Shown here: positions 17,919-27,208 of the stretch, in pieces
Position numbering within the stretch: position 1 is the first letter of the stretch
Layout of the letters: every line of letters begins with the position of its first letter
NCBI GenBank assembly: GCA_947503135.1
Contig: CANNCQ010000026.1
Span: 1-36,623 of the forward strand
Source of the DNA: an uncultured Aquimarina sp.
GTDB taxonomy: Bacteria > Bacteroidota > Bacteroidia > Flavobacteriales > Flavobacteriaceae
Length of the DNA: 36,623 nucleotides
Direction: 5' to 3'
Program-made: the position numbers and the translations under genes
The notes under the pieces: generated by a model
Seen by the model: the letters and a program-made list of their open reading frames with translations, nothing else
What the model was told of the DNA's origin: nothing
Databases searched by the model: none

Positions 17919-19055
17919 ATGGAGAAAATTAAGATTATTGTTTTCGTAAATTCAGATTGGTTTTTTTTAATGCATATATTCCCTATTATAAATTCAGTTA
18001 AAAGAGATGGATTAGATATTTACATTCTAACTTCAAATACAGGGAAAAAGCAAGAAATAATAGATCACGGATTTTATTTTGAAGAGCTCAAAATAGATCG
18101 AAAAGGAGCAAATTTATTTACGGAATTTAAAACGATACTAAATATTTTTAGGGTATACAGGAAAATAAAACCAGATATAGTTCATCATATTACCATAAAG
18201 CCAATAATTTACGGAAGCCTAATTGCAAGCTTATTTAAGATGAAAGTAATAAATACCGTATGTGGTTTAGGGTATAGTTTTGGTGAATCCTTGGTTAGTT
18301 TTAAAAGCTACATAGCCCATTATGGCTATAAATACGCACTTAGTTATTCTAAAAGTTATAGTTTTTTTGAAAACAGTAACGATCGCAACTTTTTTTTAGA
18401 AAAAAACAGGATTAAAAAAGATATTCAAAATAAAGTTGTGAATGGAGTAGGCGTAAATCTTCAAAAATATACCCCTTTAAATTCCTTGAATAACAAAAAT
18501 AAAATAATTATCACATTGGCATCAAGGATGCTATGGGAAAAAGGTATAGAAGAATTTGTGGAAGCAGCAAAAATTATGCATGACGACTATTTTGGACGTA
18601 TAGAATTTAAGATATACGGAAAAATTGATGATGGAAATCCTGGGGCTATACCCTCTGATTATTTAGAGTCAATAAATAAAAAGGATTACATTAAATGGTA
18701 TGGATTTGAGAGTAATATGATATCGGTGTTTAAAGCATCGGATATTATAGTGCTCCCTTCTTTTTATAGAGAAGGTTGCCCAATGGTATTAATGGAAGCA
18801 TGTGCCATGGGATTGCCAATTGTTACCACCGATTCTGTTGGCTGTAGAGAATGTGTAGATGAAGGGGTAAATGGTTTTAAAATACCCATAAAATCAGCCG
18901 CAGCCTTAGCTATAGCATTAGAAAAGTTAATAGTAGATAAGGAGCTTCGTGTTAAAATGGGTAAAGCGTCACGCTTAAAAGCAGAACGAGATTTTGACCA
19001 AGCCAATATAATTAAAGATTACACTAACGTTTATACTAAAATATTAGGTTTATAA
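17919..19055 (+). CDS. Glycosyltransferase family 4 (PglA-like)
   Basis: 378 residues, GT-B fold. The N-terminal half contains VNSDWFFLMHIFPIINSVKR, KIKPDIVHHITIKPIIYGSL and NTVCGLGYSF, a combination I associate with transferases adding the second sugar to undecaprenyl-PP-(bacillosamine or HexNAc), such as PglA. The C-terminal half has ASRMLWEKGIEEFVEAA and the E-x7-E motif in EGCPMVLMEACAMGLPIVTT. It therefore likely acts on the product of the WecA-like enzyme encoded two genes downstream. Donor sugar unknown. It starts a sub-block separated by 117 bp from the upstream genes; the next start follows after 1 nt. Confidence 0.88.
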   Translation: MEKIKIIVFVNSDWFFLMHIFPIINSVKRDGLDIYILTSNTGKKQEIIDHGFYFEELKIDRKGANLFTEFKTILNIFRVYRKIKPDIVHHITIKPIIYGSLIASLFKMKVINTVCGLGYSFGESLVSFKSYIAHYGYKYALSYSKSYSFFENSNDRNFFLEKNRIKKDIQNKVVNGVGVNLQKYTPLNSLNNKNKIIITLASRMLWEKGIEEFVEAAKIMHDDYFGRIEFKIYGKIDDGNPGAIPSDYLESINKKDYIKWYGFESNMISVFKASDIIVLPSFYREGCPMVLMEACAMGLPIVTTDSVGCRECVDEGVNGFKIPIKSAAALAIALEKLIVDKELRVKMGKASRLKAERDFDQANIIKDYTNVYTKILGL

Positions 19056-19056
19056 A

Positions 19057-20205
19057 ATGTTCAATTCGGCGTTCAACATAATAGTATTGGGGATAATTTT
19101 TTTTCTGGTTTTTTTAAGACTAAAATCAATAAAAAACCACACTCTTTTAGGGCGCAATTTTATTTATCTATTTACTGTAGAGCATTTTAGTGTCACTTTT
19201 ATTTTTGCTTTCTTTTTAGATCGTTTTACCACAATAAATGATCCTCAGCGCTTTTATGCTATAGCTCAAAATAGTAGTAGTTGGTTTCAACTCTTTGGGT
19301 TTGGAAATTCGTTTATGTCTTTTTTAGCATTTCCTTTAGTTAAAATAGGATTAACCATAGAGACTTGCTTTTTTGCGTTTTCATTTTTTGGATGGCTAGG
19401 GTTTATGAAATTGTTTAAGCTTTTGGAGATTGGAAATATAAAAAAAATTCATTTGTATCATTTGTTTTTTTTTCTGCCTTCAATCCATTTATGGACATCA
19501 TCATTAAGTAAGGAGCCGTTATTGCTATTTCTGATAGTTCAAATAATTTATTTTTGTTGTTATTTAAAAGAAAGTAAAAAAACTTTTTTTATCATTTCAC
19601 TTATTTTAATATTATTCATAAGACCCCATGTTTTCATTATCATGTTTAGCGTTTTTATGGTATTATATCATTTTAGAATTCAAAAATTTAGTCGTTCATG
19701 TTTATTTTTGTTAGTCTTATTAGGGCTAGGGTTGTCTTTGGTTTTAATAAAATATTTTTTAAAAATAGAGATCTCTTCTATTAGTTCATTGATAAGTCAT
19801 TTAATTAAGGTATTTGAAAGTCAATCAATCTTGGGGCGCTCGGGAATAAGTATAATCGAGACTAATTTTCTTGAACGGATTTTATACCTGCTATTTATGC
19901 CACTTCCAATATTATATAAAACAGAATCCGTATTTCAAATGTTTGCCTCAATCGAAAACTTATATTATGTAGTTGTTTTTGGGTACTTGATTTTTCAAGC
20001 CATAAAACTTAAAACAAATGTTATCGCTAATAGCTTTGATGTACTATTTACTCTTGTTAATGCTATATTAATGATGTTTTTTTTTGCGAGTTATCTTTAT
20101 AATTTAGGGCTTGGAAATAGGATGAGAATAATGATTTATCCGTTTCTATTTTATTTTCTTATTAAAAATTTAAATCCAACAAAATCTCAGGGAACCTTTA
20201 AATAG
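19057..20205 (+). CDS. Multi-pass membrane protein of the polysaccharide locus
   Basis: 382 residues with about 9-10 hydrophobic segments and no soluble domain. No motif gives a firm family. The segment FTTINDPQRFYAIAQNSSSW (residues ~53-72), before an FLAFPLVKIGLTIETCFFAFSFFG stretch, recalls EpsG-like and other polymerase-type proteins with an Asp/Arg-containing first loop. The context (between a PglA-like transferase and the initiating transferase) fits a second Wzy-like polymerase or a membrane acyl- or sugar-modifying enzyme. It starts 1 nt after the previous stop. Function is not established. Confidence 0.75.
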   Translation: MFNSAFNIIVLGIIFFLVFLRLKSIKNHTLLGRNFIYLFTVEHFSVTFIFAFFLDRFTTINDPQRFYAIAQNSSSWFQLFGFGNSFMSFLAFPLVKIGLTIETCFFAFSFFGWLGFMKLFKLLEIGNIKKIHLYHLFFFLPSIHLWTSSLSKEPLLLFLIVQIIYFCCYLKESKKTFFIISLILILFIRPHVFIIMFSVFMVLYHFRIQKFSRSCLFLLVLLGLGLSLVLIKYFLKIEISSISSLISHLIKVFESQSILGRSGISIIETNFLERILYLLFMPLPILYKTESVFQMFASIENLYYVVVFGYLIFQAIKLKTNVIANSFDVLFTLVNAILMMFFFASYLYNLGLGNRMRIMIYPFLFYFLIKNLNPTKSQGTFK

Positions 20206-20277
20206 TAATTGATTATTGCTATTAGGATAAGTATTGTTAATTTCACACTCTAAAGAATAACTCTAAATTATAGCAAA

Positions 20278-21390
20278 GTGATTAAAAACTACATTTTAAT
20301 AGTTCTATACTTTTTATTTTCATCTATAGCAACCTTAGTTGCTATACCGCAAACGTTAAAAGTTTTTAAAGGTAAAAAATTATTTGACGCTCCGGGAGGA
20401 AGAAAATTACATAAAGAGCGTACTCCATCCATGGGAGGAGTAGGTATATTTTTCGGGTTTGTTATTGTTGCCATAACTGTGGTGACAGACAATTCCCTTA
20501 AAGGCGTTAATTACTTATGGTGTGCTATGTTAATATTGTTTTTTACAGGTTTGAAGGATGATTTAATCCCAATGAGATCGGTAAATAAATTTATAATCCA
20601 AATTTTTTCAGCTTCATTGGTAGTTGGGGTTACTAATATTAGTGTTATGTCATTATATACTATAGGGCAAGATATTTATATAGAGACCTTTCCAGAGTGG
20701 TTTTCGTTTTTCTTTTCAGTATTTTTTATCGTAGCTTTTACTAATGCTTATAACATGATTGATGGTATCGATGGGTTAGCGGGTAGTTTAGCAGCATTAT
20801 TGTTAACTGTTTTTACTGTATGGTTTGGATTAAATGAATTTTGGGTTGAATCATTTTTAACAGTTTGTATGTTAGGAGCAGTTAGTGGTTTTTTATATTT
20901 TAATTGGTGTCCTGCAAAAATTTTCATGGGTGATACAGGCTCTTTAGTAGTTGGTTTTTTCTGTGCTTTTGTAATGATACTTTTTTTAAATAAAAATGAA
21001 TTAGTAGCTTCTACTAGTTTGTTTAAAATCAATTATTCCGTAGGTTTAATAGCTTCCATATTTGTGTATCCTATTTTTGATGTAATGCGAATTTTTTCAA
21101 TACGATTAAAAGCAAAGCGATCTCCATTTTCACCGGATAAACTTCATATACATTTACTGCTTTCTCGATTGGGTTTAAATCATCCTCAAATTGTAGCAGT
21201 AATAATTTTGTATACTTTCTCGATGCTAGGGATATATGTTTTGTTGAGTTTGTTACATATCAATGAAGTGCTCATGATTATCATAATTTTTTCAATATGT
21301 TTCTTCTGTAGTTATATTTTGAAAAGAAAAATAGAAAAATTTAAAAAAGATAAAAAAATGATTCTTCTACCTAAAATAAATAAAAAATAG
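20278..21390 (+). CDS. WecA/MraY-family undecaprenyl-phosphate HexNAc-1-P transferase
   Basis: 370 residues starting with GTG, about 10-11 transmembrane helices. It would start the repeat unit by moving a HexNAc-1-phosphate from UDP-sugar to undecaprenyl phosphate. The catalytic signatures are GGRKLHKERTPSMGG (about 41-55), the DD motif FTGLKDDLIP, NAYNMIDGIDGLAG (about 159-172), and FMGDTGSLVVGF. The last loop reads HIHL (His290, His292, Leu293), where WecA-type enzymes normally have HIHH. Mature sugar specificity (GlcNAc or another HexNAc) is not readable. It is preceded by a 72-bp gap without a clear promoter. Confidence 0.9.
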   Translation: MIKNYILIVLYFLFSSIATLVAIPQTLKVFKGKKLFDAPGGRKLHKERTPSMGGVGIFFGFVIVAITVVTDNSLKGVNYLWCAMLILFFTGLKDDLIPMRSVNKFIIQIFSASLVVGVTNISVMSLYTIGQDIYIETFPEWFSFFFSVFFIVAFTNAYNMIDGIDGLAGSLAALLLTVFTVWFGLNEFWVESFLTVCMLGAVSGFLYFNWCPAKIFMGDTGSLVVGFFCAFVMILFLNKNELVASTSLFKINYSVGLIASIFVYPIFDVMRIFSIRLKAKRSPFSPDKLHIHLLLSRLGLNHPQIVAVIILYTFSMLGIYVLLSLLHINEVLMIIIIFSICFFCSYILKRKIEKFKKDKKMILLPKINKK

Positions 21391-21440
21391 TTACAATTAG
21401 TTAATGAGCTAGATGGGGTGTCTTTTTTGTTAAATTTACT

Positions 21441-21448
21441 TACATTTG
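21441..21448 (+). promoter_or_regulatory. Putative -7 box upstream of the OPX gene
   Basis: TACATTTG matches TAnnTTTG and ends 21 bp before the ATG at 21470, giving a leader of about 14 nt. A TTTG at 21426-21429 is only 11 bp upstream, too close for a normal -33. It suggests that the export pair wza/wzc has its own promoter. Confidence 0.5.
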
Positions 21449-21469
21449 CAACTTTAAAATTAGAATTAA

Positions 21470-22240
21470 ATGAGTAAAGTATTATTGATTTTAACTGTTT
21501 GTTCAGTTATTCTAACATCTTGTGCTTCAAAAAAGAATATTATTTTGTTTCAGGATATTGAAACATATGATTCTAAACAAGATACAACAAGTAGTATAGT
21601 TAAAATTAAAAATAATGACCTGTTGTCTATTATAGTTTCATCTGCCGACAGAAAATCTGCAGCTCCATTTAATTTACCCGCTATTTCCAGATCAAATTCA
21701 GATATTACTCGTATTAATTCTCCAGAGCGATTACAAACCTACTTGGTTGATAGCAATGGTGAGATTGAATTTCCTATTTTAGGCGCTTTAAATTTAAAGG
21801 GTAAAACGACCATAGAAGCTAGGGAATTTATTAAATCAAAATTATTGAAATACATAAAAGACCCTATAGTTAATTTAAGGATAACCAATTTTAAGGTCTC
21901 TATAATGGGAGAGGTAAGAAGCCCAGGTGTTTATACAATAACTGATGAAAGAATTACAGTATTAGAGGCATTAAGTATGGCGGGTGATATGACTATTTTT
22001 GGTAAAAGAAAAGATGTTTTAGTGATTAGAGAGGAAAACGGTGTTAAAACATATAATAAATTAGACTTTACTAATAAAAATATATTAAGTTCTCCTTATT
22101 ATTACTTGCAACAAAACGATGTTATTGTTGTTTCTCCTAATGGAGCTCAAGTACAATCTTCTGCATCAAATAGAAATGCAGGATTATACGTTTCTATAGC
22201 AGGGGTTATTATTACAGTTATTTCAATACTTACGCGTTAA
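21470..22240 (+). CDS. Wza-like polysaccharide export (OPX) lipoprotein
   Basis: 256 residues. Lipobox LTSC places the acylated Cys at residue 18. The Poly_export domain spans ~45-135 (LLSIIVSS, YLVDSNGEIEFPILGALNLKGKT) and an SLBB domain follows (~140-215: FKVSIMGEVRSPGVYTI, ITVLEALSMAGDMTIFGKRKDVLVIRE). The last ~20 residues form a hydrophobic helix (GLYVSIAGVIITVISILTR). In E. coli Wza the C-terminal helices form the outer-membrane pore; this protein is shorter and has one terminal helix. It would form the exit channel for the polymer, working with the kinase encoded 6 nt downstream. Confidence 0.92.
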   Translation: MSKVLLILTVCSVILTSCASKKNIILFQDIETYDSKQDTTSSIVKIKNNDLLSIIVSSADRKSAAPFNLPAISRSNSDITRINSPERLQTYLVDSNGEIEFPILGALNLKGKTTIEAREFIKSKLLKYIKDPIVNLRITNFKVSIMGEVRSPGVYTITDERITVLEALSMAGDMTIFGKRKDVLVIREENGVKTYNKLDFTNKNILSSPYYYLQQNDVIVVSPNGAQVQSSASNRNAGLYVSIAGVIITVISILTR

Positions 22241-22246
22241 TAAATA

Positions 22247-24628
22247 ATGGATCAATCAACATATTCAACTCAGGATGATAATTTTTCAATCCAAAGAGAA
22301 TTAAAAAAATATAGTATTCATTGGAAGTGGTTCTTGTTTTCAGCTATATTATTTGTATTAATTGGTGGCTTGTATCTAAAAAAAACAGCTCCTATTTATA
22401 ATTCTATTTCTACTATTTTAATTAAAGACAATGAAGAAGGTAGGGGGCTTTCTGAGTTGGCTGCATTCAGCGATTTAGCAGGGCTTTCTGGTGGTAATAA
22501 TGATATTGATGATGAAGTTGATATCATAAAATCAAAAACAATTATTGCTAAGGTAATTGGCGATTTAAATTTAAACATTAACCAGTATGCTAAAAAAGGA
22601 CTTAGGCTTGTAGATTTATATGGTACGTCACCTATAGATGTGAATTTTAGATTTTCAAATTTGAGTAGAACTAACTTTAAAGATGATTTTGGTCCTTTTT
22701 TTGTAGAAATTCTTTCAAAAGATAAATTCAAATTTATTGATGAGGGAATGTCCACAGAAAAAGAATTTAATTATGGAGATAAAATAAATCATCAGTTAGG
22801 AGAATTTCATATAACAAAATCTCTTTTTTTTGAAAATAATATATCTTCTGAAGATGCTGTAAAAAAGATAGAAGTTTCTATCAAAAACATTGAGAATTCG
22901 GCGTTAGATTACCAAAAAGAAATATCCGCACGGGCAAAAAGCAAAAGAAGTAGCTTAATTGATATTTCTTTAAAATCTTCGAATAAAACAAAAGCATTTG
23001 ACTTTATTAATACGCTAGTAGAACAATATAATAAAGAAGCAATAAGTGATAAAAATTTGGTTTCCAAAAATACGATTGAATTTGTTGATGATAGATTAGC
23101 TCGAATATCGAATGAATTAAACATTGTTGAAACAAATAAAACAAATTTTAAAAAGGGTAATAAACTTACAGATATAAAAGCAGAAGCACAGTTGTTTATA
23201 GATCAGGTAGGGGGCTCTCAGAAAAGTATTCTTGAAAACGAAACGCAAATAGATTTAAATAATTCTATTTTAAACTATTTAAAAAACCAAACAGGTGAGT
23301 TTTCGTTACTGCCAGCTAATATTGGTTTAAATAATCAATCTATTAATCAGTCAATCATCAGCTACAATGAGTTAATACTTGAAAGGAAACGTTTATTAGA
23401 AAGTTCTACTGAATTAAATCCGTTAGTAAAGGATTTAACCTATAATATAATTACGATTAAGGCTAATTTGTTAGAAGCGTTAAAAAATCAAAAGAAAAAC
23501 CTAGAGGTTGTTAAAAAAGAATTAAATAAACAACAATCTAAAATTAATACAAGAATGTCTTCTATTCCAGGAATAGAAAAAGACTTTAGAGTTATTGAAA
23601 GACAACAACAAATTAAAGAAAATTTATATTTGTTTTTGTTAAAGAAGAGGGAGGAAGTTTCTATATCAATGGCTGTAACAGCACCTCCTGCCAAGGTTAT
23701 CGATAGGGCTTATAGTTCTCAGTATCCTGTAGCTCCTCAAAAGAAAATTATTATATTAGCATCTTTGCTTTTAGGCTTGTTATTACCTTTTGCTATAATT
23801 TATATTAAAGATTTATTAAATACAAAAGTTAACGATAAATCTGATGTTGAAGAATACTTGAAAGATACACCTGTTCTCGTTGAAGTGGGAAGAATAAAAA
23901 AAGGCAATACAGATATACTTCAAGTTAACGATAGGTCAGTTTTAGGTGAGTCTTTTAGGATTTTAAGAACGAACTTAAATTATTTAGTTAAAAATAAAAA
24001 AAGAGCCGGTAAAGCTATTAGAGTATTTGTAACCTCTACAGTAAAAGGAGAGGGAAAAACTTTTATATCTTTTAATACGGTATTAGCTTTGGCCGATACT
24101 AAGAAAAAGATTTTAGTTGTTGGTGCTGATATTCGAAATCCTCAACTTCACAGGTATTTACAAAACAATAAAAATCAAAAAGGTTTGTCGGAGTATTTGT
24201 ATGATGATGGCCTAACTTTTTCAGATGTTGTTAATAAGATCGAATTCAATAATAATGAAATTGATTATGTGACCTCAGGTAGAATACCACCTAACCCATC
24301 AGAACTTTTAATGAATGGTAGGTTAGATGTATTATTAGATGAAGTGGATGACTATTACGATTATATTATAGTAGATACCGCTCCAACAATGTTAGTTACA
24401 GATACTCAAATTATATGTGAATCAGCTGATGTTACCATATATGTGGTACGATCAGGTTATACCGAAAAAGAATTACTTAGTTATTCCAAAGGCCTTAAAA
24501 AAGATGGTAAAATCAAAAATATGGCTGTGGTTTTGAATGATGTGAAAGAAGATAAAATTGGTTATGGTTACAGTTACGGTTATGGAGCTAAAGAGAAATC
24601 TTTACTCGACAAGTTGTTAAGAAGGTAA
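22247..24628 (+). CDS. Wzc-like chain-length regulator and BY-kinase
   Basis: 793 residues. TM1 is near residues 27-47, a Wzz domain follows, a long coiled region spans ~270-440, and TM2 is near 498-518 after a proline-rich GNVR-type segment (APPAKVIDRAY). The cytosolic tyrosine kinase carries Walker A GEGKT at 601-605, Walker A' (KILVVGADIRNPQ) and Walker B (YIIVDTAPTM). A short tyrosine cluster lies near the C-terminus (Tyr773, 775, 777, 779 in GYGYSYGYG) for autophosphorylation. It controls chain length and gates export with the OPX protein. No cognate low-molecular-weight phosphatase gene is in the window. Confidence 0.94.
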   Translation: MDQSTYSTQDDNFSIQRELKKYSIHWKWFLFSAILFVLIGGLYLKKTAPIYNSISTILIKDNEEGRGLSELAAFSDLAGLSGGNNDIDDEVDIIKSKTIIAKVIGDLNLNINQYAKKGLRLVDLYGTSPIDVNFRFSNLSRTNFKDDFGPFFVEILSKDKFKFIDEGMSTEKEFNYGDKINHQLGEFHITKSLFFENNISSEDAVKKIEVSIKNIENSALDYQKEISARAKSKRSSLIDISLKSSNKTKAFDFINTLVEQYNKEAISDKNLVSKNTIEFVDDRLARISNELNIVETNKTNFKKGNKLTDIKAEAQLFIDQVGGSQKSILENETQIDLNNSILNYLKNQTGEFSLLPANIGLNNQSINQSIISYNELILERKRLLESSTELNPLVKDLTYNIITIKANLLEALKNQKKNLEVVKKELNKQQSKINTRMSSIPGIEKDFRVIERQQQIKENLYLFLLKKREEVSISMAVTAPPAKVIDRAYSSQYPVAPQKKIIILASLLLGLLLPFAIIYIKDLLNTKVNDKSDVEEYLKDTPVLVEVGRIKKGNTDILQVNDRSVLGESFRILRTNLNYLVKNKKRAGKAIRVFVTSTVKGEGKTFISFNTVLALADTKKKILVVGADIRNPQLHRYLQNNKNQKGLSEYLYDDGLTFSDVVNKIEFNNNEIDYVTSGRIPPNPSELLMNGRLDVLLDEVDDYYDYIIVDTAPTMLVTDTQIICESADVTIYVVRSGYTEKELLSYSKGLKKDGKIKNMAVVLNDVKEDKIGYGYSYGYGAKEKSLLDKLLRR

Positions 24629-24671
24629 AATAGTTCATCTTTTATAATTACTGTAATGGTTGCTAAAACCA

Positions 24672-24690
24672 TATATTTGCACAAATTTTA
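24672..24690 (+). promoter_or_regulatory. Putative promoter core of the CvfB-like gene
   Basis: TATATTTGCACAAATTTTA begins with an exact TAnnTTTG box. The same 19 bases recur upstream of ilvC at 25610-25628. The ATG is at 24695, so a start site 7 nt past the box leaves a leader of only about 8 nt, close to leaderless. Confidence 0.55.
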
Positions 24691-24694
24691 AATT

Positions 24695-25531
24695 ATGATA
24701 GCTTTAGGTAAACACCATGAATTAGAGATCGATAGAGAGCGTATTCCTGGTTTGTATTTAATTAATGAAGATGGAGATGAAGTATTACTTCCTAATAAAT
24801 ATGTGCCCGAAACCTTTGAAATTGGGGATAAATTAAATGTTTTTGTTTATTTAGATCATCAAGAACGGCCCGTAGCAACTACTATAAATCCCTTTGTCAC
24901 AGTTAATAAATTTGCTTATTTAAAATGTGTAGAAGTTTCTGAAATTGGAGCTTTTTTAAATTGGGGTTTAGAAAAGCACTTATTTGTTCCTTTTAAAGAG
25001 CAAGCTTTTAAGATGAAGAAAGGCGGCAGTTATTTAATTTATTGTTATTTGGATGATAAAACCGATCGTTTAGTGGCCTCTTCAAAAACTAATCGCTTTT
25101 TAAATAACGATTTAGTTTTATTATCTTCTTATGATGAAGTTGATCTTATAGCATCTCACCCATCCGATAAAGGATGGAATGTAATTGTAAATCAAAAGCA
25201 TATAGGATTGGTTTATGCCGACGAAATATTTCAGAAAATTACTGTAGGTGATAAAATGAAAGGTTTTGTGAAAAAAGTACGATCCGATAATAAAATAGAT
25301 ATTACTCTTCAGAAACATGGTTTTAGAGCAATAGAGCCGAATGCTCAAATTGTTCTTAATATGCTTAAGGCCGAAGGAGGTTTTATTGCATTGCATGATA
25401 AATCCTCTCCTGAAGATATAAAACAGATATTACAGCTTAGTAAAAAGAACTTTAAAAAGGCTATAGGAACTCTTTATAAGCAACGTAAAATTAAAATCGA
25501 TTCCGACGGTATAAGCTTAATAGAAAGGTAA
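24695..25531 (+). CDS. CvfB-like S1 domain RNA-binding protein
   Basis: 278 residues, cytosolic. Three S1-like OB modules are followed by a winged-helix end: residues ~1-65 (GLYLINEDGDEVLLPNKYVP), ~70-135 (AYLKCVEVSEIGAFLNWGLEKHLFVPFKEQ), ~140-210 (LIASHPSDKGWNVIVNQKHIGLVYADEI), then ~215-278 (ALHDKSSPEDIKQILQLSKKNFKKAIGTLYKQRKI). This matches the CvfB/YitL family, first described as an RNA-binding virulence regulator in Staphylococcus. Its target RNA here is unknown. It stands alone between the kinase gene and ilvC. Confidence 0.9.
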   Translation: MIALGKHHELEIDRERIPGLYLINEDGDEVLLPNKYVPETFEIGDKLNVFVYLDHQERPVATTINPFVTVNKFAYLKCVEVSEIGAFLNWGLEKHLFVPFKEQAFKMKKGGSYLIYCYLDDKTDRLVASSKTNRFLNNDLVLLSSYDEVDLIASHPSDKGWNVIVNQKHIGLVYADEIFQKITVGDKMKGFVKKVRSDNKIDITLQKHGFRAIEPNAQIVLNMLKAEGGFIALHDKSSPEDIKQILQLSKKNFKKAIGTLYKQRKIKIDSDGISLIER

Positions 25532-25585
25532 TCTTAACTTTTTCCTTACAACTTAATTAACCTTACCAAATCATATAGTTACTTT

Positions 25586-25628
25586 TTAGTAAATAAACAA
25601 TGTATCTATTATATTTGCACAAATTTTA
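25586..25628 (+). promoter_or_regulatory. Putative ilvC promoter
   Basis: TATATTTG at 25610-25617 matches TAnnTTTG, and TTAG at 25586-25589 lies 20 bp upstream as a degraded -33 element. The downstream bases CACAAATTTTA are identical to those of the CvfB-like gene promoter. The ATG is at 25652, so the leader is about 28 nt, too short for an attenuator or T-box. Confidence 0.55.
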
Positions 25629-25651
25629 GATACTAAATAAACCAATAAATA

Positions 25652-27127
25652 ATGGCAAATTATTTTAATACACTTCCACTTAGAGAACAATTAGATCAAT
25701 TAGGTAAATGTAGATTTATGGATTCTTCAGAATTTTCTGAAGGTATAAAGGCATTAGAAGGTAAAAAAGTTGTAATCGTTGGTTGTGGAGCTCAAGGATT
25801 AAACCAAGGATTGAATATGAAAGATTCTGGTTTGGATATTTCTTATACGCTACGTGACGCAGCTATTGCAGAAAAGCGTCAATCTTATATCAATGCAACC
25901 GAAAATGGATTTAATGTTGGTACTTATGAAGAATTAATTCCTACAGCAGATTTAGTAGTTAATTTAACTCCGGATAAGCAACACACTGCAGTAGTTAAAG
26001 CGGTAATGCCTTTAATGAAAAAGGGAGCGACACTTTCTTACTCGCATGGTTTTAATATTGTTGAGGAAGGAATGCAAATTCGTGAAGATTTAACAGTAAT
26101 CATGGTAGCACCTAAGTGTCCAGGATCTGAGGTTCGTGAAGAATATAAAAGAGGTTTTGGTGTACCAACTCTTATCGCAGTTCACCCTGAAAATGACCCT
26201 GAAGGTAGAGGTTTAGCTGAGGCAAAAGCGTATGCAGTTGCTACAGGTGGTCACAGAGCGGGAGTATTGGAATCTTCTTTCGTAGCAGAAGTTAAGTCTG
26301 ACTTGATGGGAGAGCAAACAATACTTTGTGGTTTGTTACAAACAGGATCTATTCTTTGTTTCGACAAAATGGTTGAAAAAGGAATCGATAAAGGGTATGC
26401 TTCTAAATTAATTCAATATGGATGGGAAACAATTACTGAGGGATTGAAATATGGTGGTATAACTAATATGATGGATCGTTTAAGTAATGTTGCTAAAATT
26501 AAAGCTTTTGATTTATCAGAAGAATTAAAAGACATTATGCGTCCGTTATTTAATAAGCATATGGATGATATCATTTCGGGTCATTTTTCCAAAACAATGA
26601 TGGAAGATTGGGCTAATGATGACAAAAACCTATTAGGCTGGAGAGCGGCAACAGGTGAAACTAATTTTGAAAAAACACCGGCTGGTGATGTTGAAATTTC
26701 TGAACAAGAATTTTATGACAACGGTGTGTTAATGGTTGCTATGGTAAGAGCAGGTGTTGAATTGGCTTTTGAAGCTATGACGGCAGCGGGTATTATTGAA
26801 GAATCTGCTTACTACGAGTCTTTACACGAAACTCCACTTATAGCAAATACTATTGCTCGTAAAAAGTTATACGAAATGAATAGTGTAATTTCCGATACTG
26901 CGGAGTACGGTTGTTATTTATTTGATCACGCATGTAAGCCTTTATTAGAAGACTTTATGAAAAATGTAGATACAGATATTATAGGTAAGCCTTACGCAGC
27001 ATCAAACGGAGAAGGAGTAAGTAATGCAAAACTTATTGAAGTTAATGCAGCACTACGTTACCATCCAATTGAAGTTATTGGAGAAGAATTAAGGGACGCA
27101 ATGACGGCGATGAAGCCAATTGTGTAA
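25652..27127 (+). CDS. ilvC: Ketol-acid reductoisomerase (class II)
   Basis: 491 residues, the length of the long E. coli-type class II enzyme. It converts acetolactate or acetohydroxybutyrate, with NADPH and Mg2+, to the dihydroxy acids of valine, leucine and isoleucine synthesis. The Rossmann motif is [22 protein letters not shown] (about 35-56). [25 protein letters not shown] cofactor and substrate residues follow, and the catalytic domain is duplicated as in class II ([33 protein letters not shown]). The TLRDA motif after the fold is in place of the arginine-rich loop. No other ilv/leu gene is near. Confidence 0.96.
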   Translation: MANYFNTLPLREQLDQLGKCRFMDSSEFSEGIKALEGKKVVIVGCGAQGLNQGLNMKDSGLDISYTLRDAAIAEKRQSYINATENGFNVGTYEELIPTADLVVNLTPDKQHTAVVKAVMPLMKKGATLSYSHGFNIVEEGMQIREDLTVIMVAPKCPGSEVREEYKRGFGVPTLIAVHPENDPEGRGLAEAKAYAVATGGHRAGVLESSFVAEVKSDLMGEQTILCGLLQTGSILCFDKMVEKGIDKGYASKLIQYGWETITEGLKYGGITNMMDRLSNVAKIKAFDLSEELKDIMRPLFNKHMDDIISGHFSKTMMEDWANDDKNLLGWRAATGETNFEKTPAGDVEISEQEFYDNGVLMVAMVRAGVELAFEAMTAAGIIEESAYYESLHETPLIANTIARKKLYEMNSVISDTAEYGCYLFDHACKPLLEDFMKNVDTDIIGKPYAASNGEGVSNAKLIEVNAALRYHPIEVIGEELRDAMTAMKPIV

Positions 27128-27147
27128 TTAAATTTTAAATTTAATAA

Positions 27148-27184
27148 TAAAGCCTAATTGTATATACTACAATTAGGCTTTTAT
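27148..27184 (+). terminator. Intrinsic terminator of ilvC
   Basis: AAGCCTAATTGTA (27150-27162) and TACAATTAGGCTT (27168-27180) are perfect 13-bp arms with a 5-nt loop. It lies 20 nt past the ilvC stop. A TTAT run follows and As precede, so it could also work in reverse. Confidence 0.85.
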
Positions 27185-27208
27185 AGTTTTATAATAAAGA
27201 TTATTATT

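Noticed and set aside
25532..25651. T-box or leader-peptide attenuator before ilvC
   Set aside because: The predicted leader is about 28 nt with no hairpin series or run of branched-chain codons.
27158..27208. Upstream TTG for the TPR-like gene
   Set aside because: The codon lies inside the ilvC terminator hairpin, and the extra residues spoil the signal peptide.
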